Positions 1 to 9,762 of a DNA stretch of 64,000 nucleotides are shown here, piece after piece. The DNA is from JALEFZ01 sp039820545 (lineage in GTDB: Bacteria > Bacteroidota > Bacteroidia > J057): the NCBI GenBank assembly GCA_039820545.1, contig JBCBPW010000001.1, positions 124,001-188,000 of the forward strand. Direction: 5' to 3'. Positions within the stretch are counted from its first letter, which is position 1. Every line of letters starts with the position of its first letter. The notes below the pieces were generated by a model. That model did no database searches and had not been told where the DNA came from. It was given only the letters and a program-made list of their open reading frames with translations. Position numbers and translations under genes: made by a program.

Positions 1-3000
1 CTGGATTTAGACAATCTATCTACAGCTGTCCTGAGAAATGTATCCAATAGCGATGCCAGATTTGTAGATTATACAGGAGACAACAAACTGGATATTGTAT
101 TGGTAGGCCAGGATGCGTCCAACTCAAACACTTTTCGTTTGTACCAAAATGTGCACCCCCATACACCTGTTCTCCCTCCTTCCCCACTCAACATCGAGCA
201 CAAGATTCAAAACTTTGATGTCAACATCACTTGGGATGCACCCGTAAATGATCCTGGATTATCATACGAACTCCTCTTTTTCAAAGAAGGACTCGTAGAT
301 TCTCTAAGAAGGTATACAGCTTTTGATACGACAGGGACTAGTTTAAGGTATCGCTACGACGTCAGCACGGGCAATGTCTACCAAAACCAGACATTTACTG
401 TTCGGGACCTTACACCAGGAAACTACTCCTACATGATCCAGACGATCAATCAAGCACGCAACGGGTCGGCCTTTGACTCTACGATCACCTTCCGCTTCAA
501 TGATCCGATCTTTATCGACAGTACCAGTATCGCTGGGAATGGCTTGTTCCTTTCTCCTCCCAACGGCTTCAAAGATGGGGCGATTGAACTAGGTGATTAT
601 CGGGGAACAGATGGCATGTTGGATATGGTCATTTTGGGAGAAACCGATACAGAGCCACAGGAAACGCAACTCTATTATTGGGACAATGGGCGATTTGTGC
701 TTGATGGACTTTCTAGTAGCAAGCTGACGCCCTTGCATGATGGAGACGCTGCCTGGCTTGATGTCAATAACGACGGACGGCTAGACCTCTTACTTATGGG
801 AGACTCAGCTGGCGTCCCACAAACCAAGTTGTTCATCAACAACAATGGAGCCTTTGACAACAACAACCCCAGTGTCTCCTTTCGTACATTTCCAGGTCTT
901 CGAAATGGTGCCCTTGCTACGGGAGACTTCAACAATGATGGTTTTGAAGACTTCCTTGTGACAGGGGAAGACAATCTTAATCAGGCCACCACCCTTTTGT
1001 TTCAAAATAATGCAAAGCTAGCTTCCGTCACCAATCTCACAGAGATCGACTTTACCAATCTGGGTAATCTGGGCGGCATCCTTCCTGACGTGAAGGACTC
1101 AGATGCAGCTTGGGGAGATTATAATAATGATGGAGCAATAGATCTGCTGATCAGCGGACGCAATGATGCTGGCCAGCGGTTCACACATATCTATACAAAC
1201 GATGGGATGGGTAGTCTGCTCCCAAGTCCACTCACATTTACGGGCCTGTATGATGGAAGTGTCGATTGGGGAGATTTTGACAATGACGGCTGGCTAGACA
1301 TTGCGTATACAGGGACGAATGACTCTAAAATCCTGGGGATCATCTTGAAAAATGATGCCAATGGAAGCTTCTCTCAATTCTCTAGTCCTTTGGAAGGAAC
1401 CATCAATGGTAACATCCAATTTGGCGACTACGACCTGGATGGATTCAAGGACATTTTATTGACGGGAAATGATGGATTTACAGAGTTTGACCGTACAGCT
1501 ACACTTTACAGATACAACTCCACCAATCAGCAATTTGAAGAAGATGAGGTGGCTGCAGCTCCCTTCCTGGCTGTAAATGAAGGTAGTGAAGCCGTTTGGG
1601 GAGACATCAACCATGACGACAAATTGGATATGCTCCTGATGGGTCAACGATCTAGTAGTCCAGACTCAGGCGCTTTTAGGTACTACGAAAATATTGGAGA
1701 TCTCACACCCATTCCACTCAGTACGCCAAACAATCTGAGGGATACGGTCGTAGGCTACGATCTTCTCCTGTCATGGGACGCTCCCAATGTACCATCAAAT
1801 ATTCAAGATGGTCTTTCTTACAACGTGATGGTGGGCATCACACAAAATGGAACTGAGCGGCGCCATCCTCAATCCCTTCCTACCAATGGCCAGCGACAGA
1901 TTGTCGCTTCAGGTATGGTCACAGGTGCGACTGCCTTCAAGTTTTACAATCTTCCCGAAGGCGATTACTTCTGGCGTGTTCAAGCCATCAACCAAAGTTT
2001 CAAAGGTTCTAGTTTCTCCTCAGAAGAGCAAGTGACCTTCAGCTTCCCTACCTTCCTTGATAGTAGCAGCCTCATTGGTTTTGCCAACGGATTCAGTCAA
2101 GGAGATCTGGAATTCGGAGATTATGACAGCGATGGGGATCTCGACCTAGTGATCTCAGGCGATCAGGGAGGAAGTCCACTGACTCAACTGTGGAAAAACG
2201 ACAATGGGACATTCGCGCTGGAGCCGACAAGCTTCGAAAACCTGCGTTTGAGCCAACTCGCTTGGGCGGACTACGACGCTGACGGAGACTTGGACCTAGC
2301 CCTCTGTGGCGAGGATCAGTCGGGGACTCCCCGCACCTTTGTCTACGAAAATAATGCAGGGACATTTACTGCCCTCTCCAACACAGGTCTCCCCAATGTG
2401 AGGCATGCAGCCTTGACTTGGTTTGACGCTGATCTAGATGGAGATCTTGACTTATTCTTGACAGGAGAAGACGGCAGTACCTTGGTCGGAGGTATTTATT
2501 TGAATGAAGAAAATGGCACTTTCACTTTTGTGGAAACGGGTATTTCTCGCTTTAGAGAAGGGGATGTTTCAGCCGCAGATTACAACAATGATGGATTCAT
2601 GGACCTTGTCGTGGTGGGTAATCCTAGCCTATCAGGACAAAATAATCTGCTCTTTAGAGTGTACCGAAATGATGGACTGAATAGATTTAGCCAACGCCCC
2701 ATAGAAAATACAGTTCCTGGCTTATGGAAAGGTTCAGTAGAATGGGGAGACGCCAACCAAGATGGTACGCCCGAGATATTGGCTACAGGACAAAATAACA
2801 CCAACAACCCTTTTGCCATCATCCTAGAGCTAAACCCCAGTACTGGTGTATTTGAATTTACCAGCATTCCCTACAACACTGTCCCACTGGGCGTCACCAA
2901 TGGAGAAGGAAAATGGGGAGACTTCAATGATGATGGGTTTCAGGACTTCCTGTATGCAGGAGAAGACTTTAGCGGGGCTTTGAATGGACATCTTTATCTG

Positions 3001-6000
3001 TTCAATTCTACCAACAATCGCTTCGATCGTCAGACGGTTCGATCCTTTGCCTTCCAGGGGGTCAATGAGGCCAGCTTAGCATTGGGGGATTTTAACAATG
3101 ACGACAAATTAGACTTGGGGTTGATAGGAGAAAATGCAGGAGGGAGTAATCAATTCCTGAGACTGCTAGGTAATGTAGATTCTGCCTTGAACCAGACGCC
3201 CGCTGCGGTTTCTGCTCTACAGGATGCTCAATCCGCTGATACCGTCATCCTATCTTGGGCAGCGCCTGTCAATCAAGATGGATTTACCTATAATATATTT
3301 GTGGGGACACAGGCGGGAGCAGACGATGTGGTGAGCGCGATGAGCGATCTCAACAATGGCTATCGTACCATCGCACGCATAGGCAATGCAGGAGGGGACC
3401 AAGAGTTCAAGCTTACAGGCCTTGCAGATGGGACCTATTTTTGGGGTGTACAAGCCATTGATCTAGATTATGAGGGATCGGCTTTCGCTACAGGCACCTT
3501 TGATTATGTCAACCCTATCCTAACACCTGTCAATACTGCGGTTCTCAATACCAATATCCCTACAGACTTCCACTCGGGAGACGTCCACGCAGGAGATGCG
3601 GACGAAGATGGGGACTTGGATTTGCTGGTGATGGGGAGAAATAATAATAGCCAAGTACAAACGCTTCTCTTAGAAAATACAGGTGCACAATTTACCCTAA
3701 GTCAAAATATTACAGGTCTGGATAAAGGAAAGGTTGATTGGCTAGATTACGACCGAGACGGTCAGCTAGAGTTTGTCCAGTTCGGATTACTCAATGGTGT
3801 TCCAACCATTCAAAGCTTTGACAATGCAGGAAGCTTGGCCTTTATAGCAGACGAATTTGTGTCTGATTTACCAGGAATGAGTCAGGGAACAGCCAGTTGG
3901 GCAGATTACAATCAGGATGGATTAGTAGACGTGCTCCTCAGTGGGCAAGGCACCAATGGTCCGTTCTCTGCACTCTATGCCCAGACAGCCACAGGTTTCG
4001 TTGAAGATCAAAGTGTGCGTCTCCCAGGACTTAGCACACCAGAGACCGCATGGGCAGATATTGACAAAGATGGAGATCAGGACTTTGTATTAGTCGGATC
4101 TGATAGTGGTACGCCATTTACGGGTGTTTATCTAAATAATGGATTTAAGGGAGGTTTTACGCTATATGCTGAAAGTGCACTGATGACACTTAGTGGCAGT
4201 AGTGTCGCTTGGGGAGATCTAGATAATGATGGATTCCAGGACCTCGCCATTTCAGGAACCTCTGGACCACAACCTCAGGTATTTGTCTATCGATTTGACG
4301 ATAGCAACCAGAGTTTTACGCTCCAATCGACCCTGTTAGGGGTCCAAAATGGGTCCATCCAATGGGGAGACCTCGATGACGATGGATTGGCTGATCTGAC
4401 TCTGGTAGGTTTAGACGGCAATAACCAGCCGCTCGCCTTTGTTTATCTCAACAACAATGGCACGTCCTTCACCGAAGACGTGGTGAGTAGCCAAGCCCTT
4501 CTCGGAGGTACAGAAACTCAAATGGCATGGGGTGATTTTGATAGAGATGGCAAACTTGACTTGGCAACGATTACCGCAGACAGCGCGGCGGCACGTTCAC
4601 TTTCGCTGTATCAAAATATTGACCTGAATCCTAATCAATCACCTCAAGCCCCTACTCCTACAGGCTTTAATATTGATGCGGATTCTGTCGTTCTCTCTTG
4701 GAATGATCCTAACGACGGCCTTACCTATCAATACAGCGTATATGAAATTGGAGCAGATACCTTCTCTGTCGTGCCCGATGCAGATACCCTTTCTGGCTTA
4801 CGCCGACTTGTCTCTCAAGGCAATGCAAGTTCTAATCAGCGAATTCGCTTAGGTAACCTGCCCGAAGGTTCCTACACATGGAAAGTTCAAGCCATAGACG
4901 CAGACTATGAAGGATCAGCTTTCGCTCAAGGAGATACTTTTACATTCAACCCTCCACACTTTGTCCAAAGCAATCAGATACTCTTTGATGAAGCGGTACA
5001 AGGGGTAAGCGATGCACAAACCGAATGGATAGATTATGACAAAGATGGCGACCTGGATCTATTTATAGTGGGTAGCCAGGGAGGAAGCCCCGCCATTTTC
5101 CTCTACCAAAATCAACTGGGACTCAAACTTTCTCTGGATCTACAAAACCAAGCAGTATTCACAGCCTTAGAAAATGCGTACTTCGCATGGGGGGATGTGG
5201 ATCTGGATGGTTCTCTGGACCTCTTGTTGGGAGGGGGAACCCCAGGCAATCCACAACTCAGGCTATACCTCAATGAGTCAGGGAGCTTTGTAGAATCTAC
5301 AATAGGTGTCCCTGCTTTATCAGATGGGCAAGCAGCATTTTGTGATGTAGATGGAGAAGGCAGCTTGGATTTGATCATGATCGGACTCAACAATGCCCAA
5401 ATTCCTACCACCCAGATTTACCTTAACCAAAAAGACAATACATTTAAACTCCTCAATCTAGGAGGAAATATCCCAGGCACACGCAATGGCAGCCTGCAAG
5501 TGATGGACCTCAACCTCGATGGAAAAAATGACTTGGTGATTGGTGGAGAAAATAGTCAGGGCCAAACATTCCTTTCTGCCTTCCTGAACAATCCCCTCAA
5601 CGGGTTCTTCCCAGCCATTGATCTCCTCCCATCCAACTGGAATTCGGTGACACAACCTATCCTTGAGGTGGGAGACTTGAACAATGACCGCTATCCCGAT
5701 GTCATCGCTACTGCTAGCAATCCTAGTGGGACGCTATCTTGGATTAGCTTGGAAAATCAACTAGGGAGTGGGGGAAATTTTGCCTTACTAGATTTAGGAT
5801 TAGATAGTGTAGAAGGACTTACAGAAGGTCAAGCGCAGGTCGGAGACTATGACGATGATGGATTTACAGACCTCGCCATCACAGGACAAGGAAATGCGCA
5901 GGCTGTGACACGCATCCTTTCTCGCAAAGGGACCGATCAGCGATTCATAGAAGATATGCGTGCATCCAGTGAATTGATCAGTCTAGGGACAGGTAGTCAT

Positions 6001-9000
6001 CTTGCTTGGGGCGATTACAATCAAGATGGAAAAATAGACTTGGCACAAGTGGGAGAAGAGGCTTTGAATATTTATCGAAACGATGAGCCATCTCCCAATA
6101 ATACACCTTCTGCCCCTCAAAACCTGAACATAGAAATTATCGGTGCCGACGTGCGCTTAGAGTGGGAAAGTGTATCTGATAGCTACAGCTACAACGTATT
6201 TTTAGTAGGCGAAAATGATACAACCTTTATCCTATCTCCCGCCAGTGATACGCTTTCAGGCTTGAGAGAAATCGTCACTCAGGGAAATGGTCATTTTGCC
6301 AATAGCTTGACCATCGAAAATCTACCAACCAAGCAGGAAGGAGAAAATTACCTATGGGGTGTCCAGAGCATCGACAAAGATTATGAAGGTTCGAGCTTTA
6401 CCAAGGGTGAATTTGCTTTTACACCTCCCGCCTTCCAGGACATCAGCGAAACAGCCTTCAACGGGACAGTTCCTGATGCACTGACCGAAGGAGAGTTGGT
6501 CCTCGTAGACATCAATACCGATGGCAACCTCGATATACTTGCTGCAGGGATTCAAAACGGCAGTAGAATCGTCAAAGTCTACCTCAACCAGTCAGGAACC
6601 TTCATTGAAGATCCTTCCAATGATGCTTTGACAGGTGTGAGCTCAGCTATGGTTGCTGTAGGAGATTGGGATGGAGACAATGATCCCGATGTATTTATCT
6701 CTGGGATTACGGATGGAAATGGAAACTTGGAGGCTACCCTCTATCGCAATGATCAGGGGATACTAGTAGCGGATGCAGATGCTTCTCGTAATCTGGTCGC
6801 TGTAGCCCAAGGAGATGCAGCATGGACAGATTTTGATCGTGATGGTGACGAAGATCTAATGGTCATCGGTGTCAACCAAGGGATCAAATCCTCTACGCTG
6901 TATAGAAATGATGGTGAAAATGGTTTGACTCCGCTGGCAGACATCGTGGTAGGTCAAGAAGGATTTATCGCCTTGAGTGATGGAGCCATTGCTTGGGGAG
7001 ATTTTGATCTCAATCTGGGCAGCTTCGATACACTGGACAATCGTCCCGACTTGGTCATGGCAGGTCTGGATGAAAACCAAAACCCTGCAACCCTTATCTA
7101 TCAGAATCTGGGGAATGGACAATTTAGAGAGTTTGCAAGAACTTCCTTGCCACAACTGGGTCTGAGCTATGTGAATTTCACAGATTTGAATAACGACCGC
7201 TTCCCTGACCTCATCTTGACTGGGGAGCTTCCCGACCTTTCTCTCCAAACGGCAATCTATCCCTTTGATCCAGCCAATCAGGAATTTGATGTAAATAATC
7301 CATTTACCACGACTATGATTTCAGGCGTGGCGAATGGAATCATCGCCACGGGTGATTATGATGATGATGGGCTTTCGGACTTGTTGATCAGCGGAGAAGT
7401 GTCAAGTACTCAGGAAGTCGCGACCTTTAAAAATATTCATGATGAGACGCCTCAAACCTTTCTCAAAGACCTGCTTTCGAGTGGAGATCTGGACAGCTTG
7501 AGCATCCGTCAGCCTGTCTGGGGCGATATCAACAATGACAAAAAGCTGGACATTGTCTCCTTGGGAGGAAAGTCCTTTGGGAGTACCGAAGAAAGCTTAA
7601 TCGTATTGGGGAATATTGACTTGACCCCCAATCTCTCTGAACTGGTGCCAGAAAACCTCAGCCTTTTTGTAGATGGAGCCAAGGTCATTCTTTCCTGGTC
7701 CGACTTAGGGACAAGATTCACTTACAACCTGTCCTTGACCAATCGTACAACAGGCCAAGTGATCGTTTCGCCTTTGGCAGATTTGAATAGTGGAAAGCGT
7801 TTCGTAGCAGTAGAAGGGAATATGGGCCATAATACCTCCATTCTCTTTGATACCTTAACGACAGGTACCTATGTAGTTCGTGTGCAGACAGTAGATGCAG
7901 ACTTAGAGGGTTCTTTATTTTCTGACTCACTTGTATTTGATTATACGCGACCAGTCCCGCGCTGGCAGGTCAACAACATTGCGACCTATTATCCCGACAA
8001 TGGGACGGCTGAGAGTAGCATCGTGGTTCTCAATGATTCGGTCGTCTCCTCTGTCCTTGTCTGGCACCGTCCGATTGCCAATGCAGATTCGGCTTACCAA
8101 TCGGTCTTGGCACAGCGAAGTGGAAATACCTATTCCTTTGACATCAGCCAAGTGCGAGGAGATGAACTAGGTGTATCCTATTATTTCCAACTCGTCGGAA
8201 AATTTGGATTCAACACCCTTACAGATACCTTCCATACATACAGGACCTATACAGAAGGAATCACGTATGACATTACCCGTGCAGGTAGATCTGCGCTGGA
8301 TTACAACATCATTTCTTTCCCGATCGAGTTGACCAATCCTAGAGCAGAGTCCTTCCTAATAGAAGGATTGGGTAGATATAGTCGTTATCGCTGGCGCATG
8401 TTCCAGTGGAGCAACTCCCTCGCAGTAAATGGTGAGTTGGCAGGTGCTGTTGTCCAAGTCAATCCCGATGAGGGCTATTGGCTCATCTTGAAAGATCCTG
8501 GAGGCTTCCAGACAGGCGCAGGCAATGCCGTTCAAGCCAATGTCCTAGAACCCTACGAGTTAGAAATTAAAGAAGGGTGGAACCAGATCGGCAATCCCTA
8601 CAACTTCCGTCTCTATTGGGATCGTGTAGAAGCAGCCAATCCAAGTACAATCGACAACCTAGATGGCCTGGTCAATTTCTCTGGTGGCTTTACAGATGCG
8701 GAGCCATTTATTGAGGCCCGAAGAGGGGCATTTGTGCGATCCGATTCAAACTTTACCCTGCTGCTTCCTGTAGGTAAAGGACCCAAGAATCGCTTGGCCA
8801 ATCCTGAGAAAAATCAATTGATCGGTGATCTTGATAGCAAACAGTGGTGGGTAGAGATGCATCTGCAAAATGATAACCTTCAATTTGGGTTAGCAGGCGT
8901 AGGCATGCGCACGGGGGCCAAAGAGGAAGCAGATAAATTTGACTCTTACCTCCCCCCTAGCCTATCCGAGTATCTAGAATTAAGCTTCTCGACGGAAGGT

Positions 9001-9570
9001 CCCTGGGGAGAAATATGCGAGGACATTGTACCCCCTAGCGACTACTACATATGGGACTTTGAGGTGAGGGCCAATCTCAACGCGAAAAGAACCAAACTAA
9101 GCTGGCCTGAAATACCTACAGGTGAGAAGAAGCTGTATCTCTTGGATGTGGAAACGCAGACAAGAATCAATATGCAGGAAGTGAATGAATATCCGTTCGA
9201 AGTGGATGACGCACCCAGAAAATTCCGTCTTTATTATGGGGACTCGAAATTTATAGAGGAAAATCTAAGGCCCGATTATGTAGCCTTAGGACAAGTATTT
9301 CCCAATCCGACAGCGGGTTTGGTACAACTTTCTCTGGCGCTTCCTGATGGACAAATGAATTATCAGGTTCGTTTACGTCTAGTAGATATGAAAGGGCAAG
9401 AGATTCATACAGGGGAATGGCAGACATTCCAGGCAGGATTCCAGCAGTTTAAGTGGAATGTCCTTCCAGATGATCAGGTCATTGCCAATGGTGTCTATCT
9501 GCTACAGGCAGAAATTACCTGGGGCCATCAGTCTCAAGTTGAGTCAAAACAGATAATAATAAATAGATAA
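1..9570 (+). CDS. Giant VCBS/FG-GAP beta-propeller and Fn3 surface protein with T9SS sorting domain (5' end outside window)
   Basis: The reading frame is open to base 1, and the first bases already encode a VCBS repeat, so the start lies upstream. At least 3,189 residues are present. Fn3-like domains begin near bases 160, 1705, 3190, 4630, 6100 and 7630, a period of about 1.5 kb. Between successive Fn3 domains there are exactly seven VCBS/FG-GAP repeats of the form W-G-D-x-(N/D)-x-D-G-x-x-D-(L/I)-x-x-x-G, a Ca2+-binding signature. Seven repeats fit one seven-bladed propeller, so the window holds five full propellers and the edge of another. After the last Fn3 comes about 1 kb of Bacteroidota-type beta-rich sequence, then a T9SS type A sorting domain (F-P-N-P-T, ending in N-G-V-Y-L-L and K-Q-I-I-I-N-R). 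The protein should therefore be exported through T9SS and anchored or released at the surface. Ligand unknown; adhesion or polysaccharide binding is an inference. Confidence 0.9.
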   Translation: MDLDNLSTAVLRNVSNSDARFVDYTGDNKLDIVLVGQDASNSNTFRLYQNVHPHTPVLPPSPLNIEHKIQNFDVNITWDAPVNDPGLSYELLFFKEGLVDSLRRYTAFDTTGTSLRYRYDVSTGNVYQNQTFTVRDLTPGNYSYMIQTINQARNGSAFDSTITFRFNDPIFIDSTSIAGNGLFLSPPNGFKDGAIELGDYRGTDGMLDMVILGETDTEPQETQLYYWDNGRFVLDGLSSSKLTPLHDGDAAWLDVNNDGRLDLLLMGDSAGVPQTKLFINNNGAFDNNNPSVSFRTFPGLRNGALATGDFNNDGFEDFLVTGEDNLNQATTLLFQNNAKLASVTNLTEIDFTNLGNLGGILPDVKDSDAAWGDYNNDGAIDLLISGRNDAGQRFTHIYTNDGMGSLLPSPLTFTGLYDGSVDWGDFDNDGWLDIAYTGTNDSKILGIILKNDANGSFSQFSSPLEGTINGNIQFGDYDLDGFKDILLTGNDGFTEFDRTATLYRYNSTNQQFEEDEVAAAPFLAVNEGSEAVWGDINHDDKLDMLLMGQRSSSPDSGAFRYYENIGDLTPIPLSTPNNLRDTVVGYDLLLSWDAPNVPSNIQDGLSYNVMVGITQNGTERRHPQSLPTNGQRQIVASGMVTGATAFKFYNLPEGDYFWRVQAINQSFKGSSFSSEEQVTFSFPTFLDSSSLIGFANGFSQGDLEFGDYDSDGDLDLVISGDQGGSPLTQLWKNDNGTFALEPTSFENLRLSQLAWADYDADGDLDLALCGEDQSGTPRTFVYENNAGTFTALSNTGLPNVRHAALTWFDADLDGDLDLFLTGEDGSTLVGGIYLNEENGTFTFVETGISRFREGDVSAADYNNDGFMDLVVVGNPSLSGQNNLLFRVYRNDGLNRFSQRPIENTVPGLWKGSVEWGDANQDGTPEILATGQNNTNNPFAIILELNPSTGVFEFTSIPYNTVPLGVTNGEGKWGDFNDDGFQDFLYAGEDFSGALNGHLYLFNSTNNRFDRQTVRSFAFQGVNEASLALGDFNNDDKLDLGLIGENAGGSNQFLRLLGNVDSALNQTPAAVSALQDAQSADTVILSWAAPVNQDGFTYNIFVGTQAGADDVVSAMSDLNNGYRTIARIGNAGGDQEFKLTGLADGTYFWGVQAIDLDYEGSAFATGTFDYVNPILTPVNTAVLNTNIPTDFHSGDVHAGDADEDGDLDLLVMGRNNNSQVQTLLLENTGAQFTLSQNITGLDKGKVDWLDYDRDGQLEFVQFGLLNGVPTIQSFDNAGSLAFIADEFVSDLPGMSQGTASWADYNQDGLVDVLLSGQGTNGPFSALYAQTATGFVEDQSVRLPGLSTPETAWADIDKDGDQDFVLVGSDSGTPFTGVYLNNGFKGGFTLYAESALMTLSGSSVAWGDLDNDGFQDLAISGTSGPQPQVFVYRFDDSNQSFTLQSTLLGVQNGSIQWGDLDDDGLADLTLVGLDGNNQPLAFVYLNNNGTSFTEDVVSSQALLGGTETQMAWGDFDRDGKLDLATITADSAAARSLSLYQNIDLNPNQSPQAPTPTGFNIDADSVVLSWNDPNDGLTYQYSVYEIGADTFSVVPDADTLSGLRRLVSQGNASSNQRIRLGNLPEGSYTWKVQAIDADYEGSAFAQGDTFTFNPPHFVQSNQILFDEAVQGVSDAQTEWIDYDKDGDLDLFIVGSQGGSPAIFLYQNQLGLKLSLDLQNQAVFTALENAYFAWGDVDLDGSLDLLLGGGTPGNPQLRLYLNESGSFVESTIGVPALSDGQAAFCDVDGEGSLDLIMIGLNNAQIPTTQIYLNQKDNTFKLLNLGGNIPGTRNGSLQVMDLNLDGKNDLVIGGENSQGQTFLSAFLNNPLNGFFPAIDLLPSNWNSVTQPILEVGDLNNDRYPDVIATASNPSGTLSWISLENQLGSGGNFALLDLGLDSVEGLTEGQAQVGDYDDDGFTDLAITGQGNAQAVTRILSRKGTDQRFIEDMRASSELISLGTGSHLAWGDYNQDGKIDLAQVGEEALNIYRNDEPSPNNTPSAPQNLNIEIIGADVRLEWESVSDSYSYNVFLVGENDTTFILSPASDTLSGLREIVTQGNGHFANSLTIENLPTKQEGENYLWGVQSIDKDYEGSSFTKGEFAFTPPAFQDISETAFNGTVPDALTEGELVLVDINTDGNLDILAAGIQNGSRIVKVYLNQSGTFIEDPSNDALTGVSSAMVAVGDWDGDNDPDVFISGITDGNGNLEATLYRNDQGILVADADASRNLVAVAQGDAAWTDFDRDGDEDLMVIGVNQGIKSSTLYRNDGENGLTPLADIVVGQEGFIALSDGAIAWGDFDLNLGSFDTLDNRPDLVMAGLDENQNPATLIYQNLGNGQFREFARTSLPQLGLSYVNFTDLNNDRFPDLILTGELPDLSLQTAIYPFDPANQEFDVNNPFTTTMISGVANGIIATGDYDDDGLSDLLISGEVSSTQEVATFKNIHDETPQTFLKDLLSSGDLDSLSIRQPVWGDINNDKKLDIVSLGGKSFGSTEESLIVLGNIDLTPNLSELVPENLSLFVDGAKVILSWSDLGTRFTYNLSLTNRTTGQVIVSPLADLNSGKRFVAVEGNMGHNTSILFDTLTTGTYVVRVQTVDADLEGSLFSDSLVFDYTRPVPRWQVNNIATYYPDNGTAESSIVVLNDSVVSSVLVWHRPIANADSAYQSVLAQRSGNTYSFDISQVRGDELGVSYYFQLVGKFGFNTLTDTFHTYRTYTEGITYDITRAGRSALDYNIISFPIELTNPRAESFLIEGLGRYSRYRWRMFQWSNSLAVNGELAGAVVQVNPDEGYWLILKDPGGFQTGAGNAVQANVLEPYELEIKEGWNQIGNPYNFRLYWDRVEAANPSTIDNLDGLVNFSGGFTDAEPFIEARRGAFVRSDSNFTLLLPVGKGPKNRLANPEKNQLIGDLDSKQWWVEMHLQNDNLQFGLAGVGMRTGAKEEADKFDSYLPPSLSEYLELSFSTEGPWGEICEDIVPPSDYYIWDFEVRANLNAKRTKLSWPEIPTGEKKLYLLDVETQTRINMQEVNEYPFEVDDAPRKFRLYYGDSKFIEENLRPDYVALGQVFPNPTAGLVQLSLALPDGQMNYQVRLRLVDMKGQEIHTGEWQTFQAGFQQFKWNVLPDDQVIANGVYLLQAEITWGHQSQVESKQIIINR

Positions 9571-9629
9571 TAATATCGATTTATTGTATATTTCGAATAA
9601 TTGTCGTTCTCTACTTACATGCACACAAG

Positions 9630-9723
9630 TAGCCTGATACTTATGTAAAGGGGCATCCAAACTTTCAGTATTCTCTGATTCATAGGGACATACTGTTCGT
9701 TTCCTTTCTTACCTATCAGGCTA
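9630..9723. repeat. 10-bp perfect inverted repeat between two giant genes
   Basis: TAGCCTGATA at 9630-9639 is repeated in reverse complement as TATCAGGCTA at 9714-9723, inside the 192-bp gap before the S74 gene. It could close a long-range stem in the leader RNA or be two half-sites for a regulator. With one example and a 74-base loop, chance is possible. I saw no confident promoter in this gap. Confidence 0.3.
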
Positions 9724-9762
9724 TCCCTTTATGCATTTCCCAATCCTAGAAACCTCATCAAA

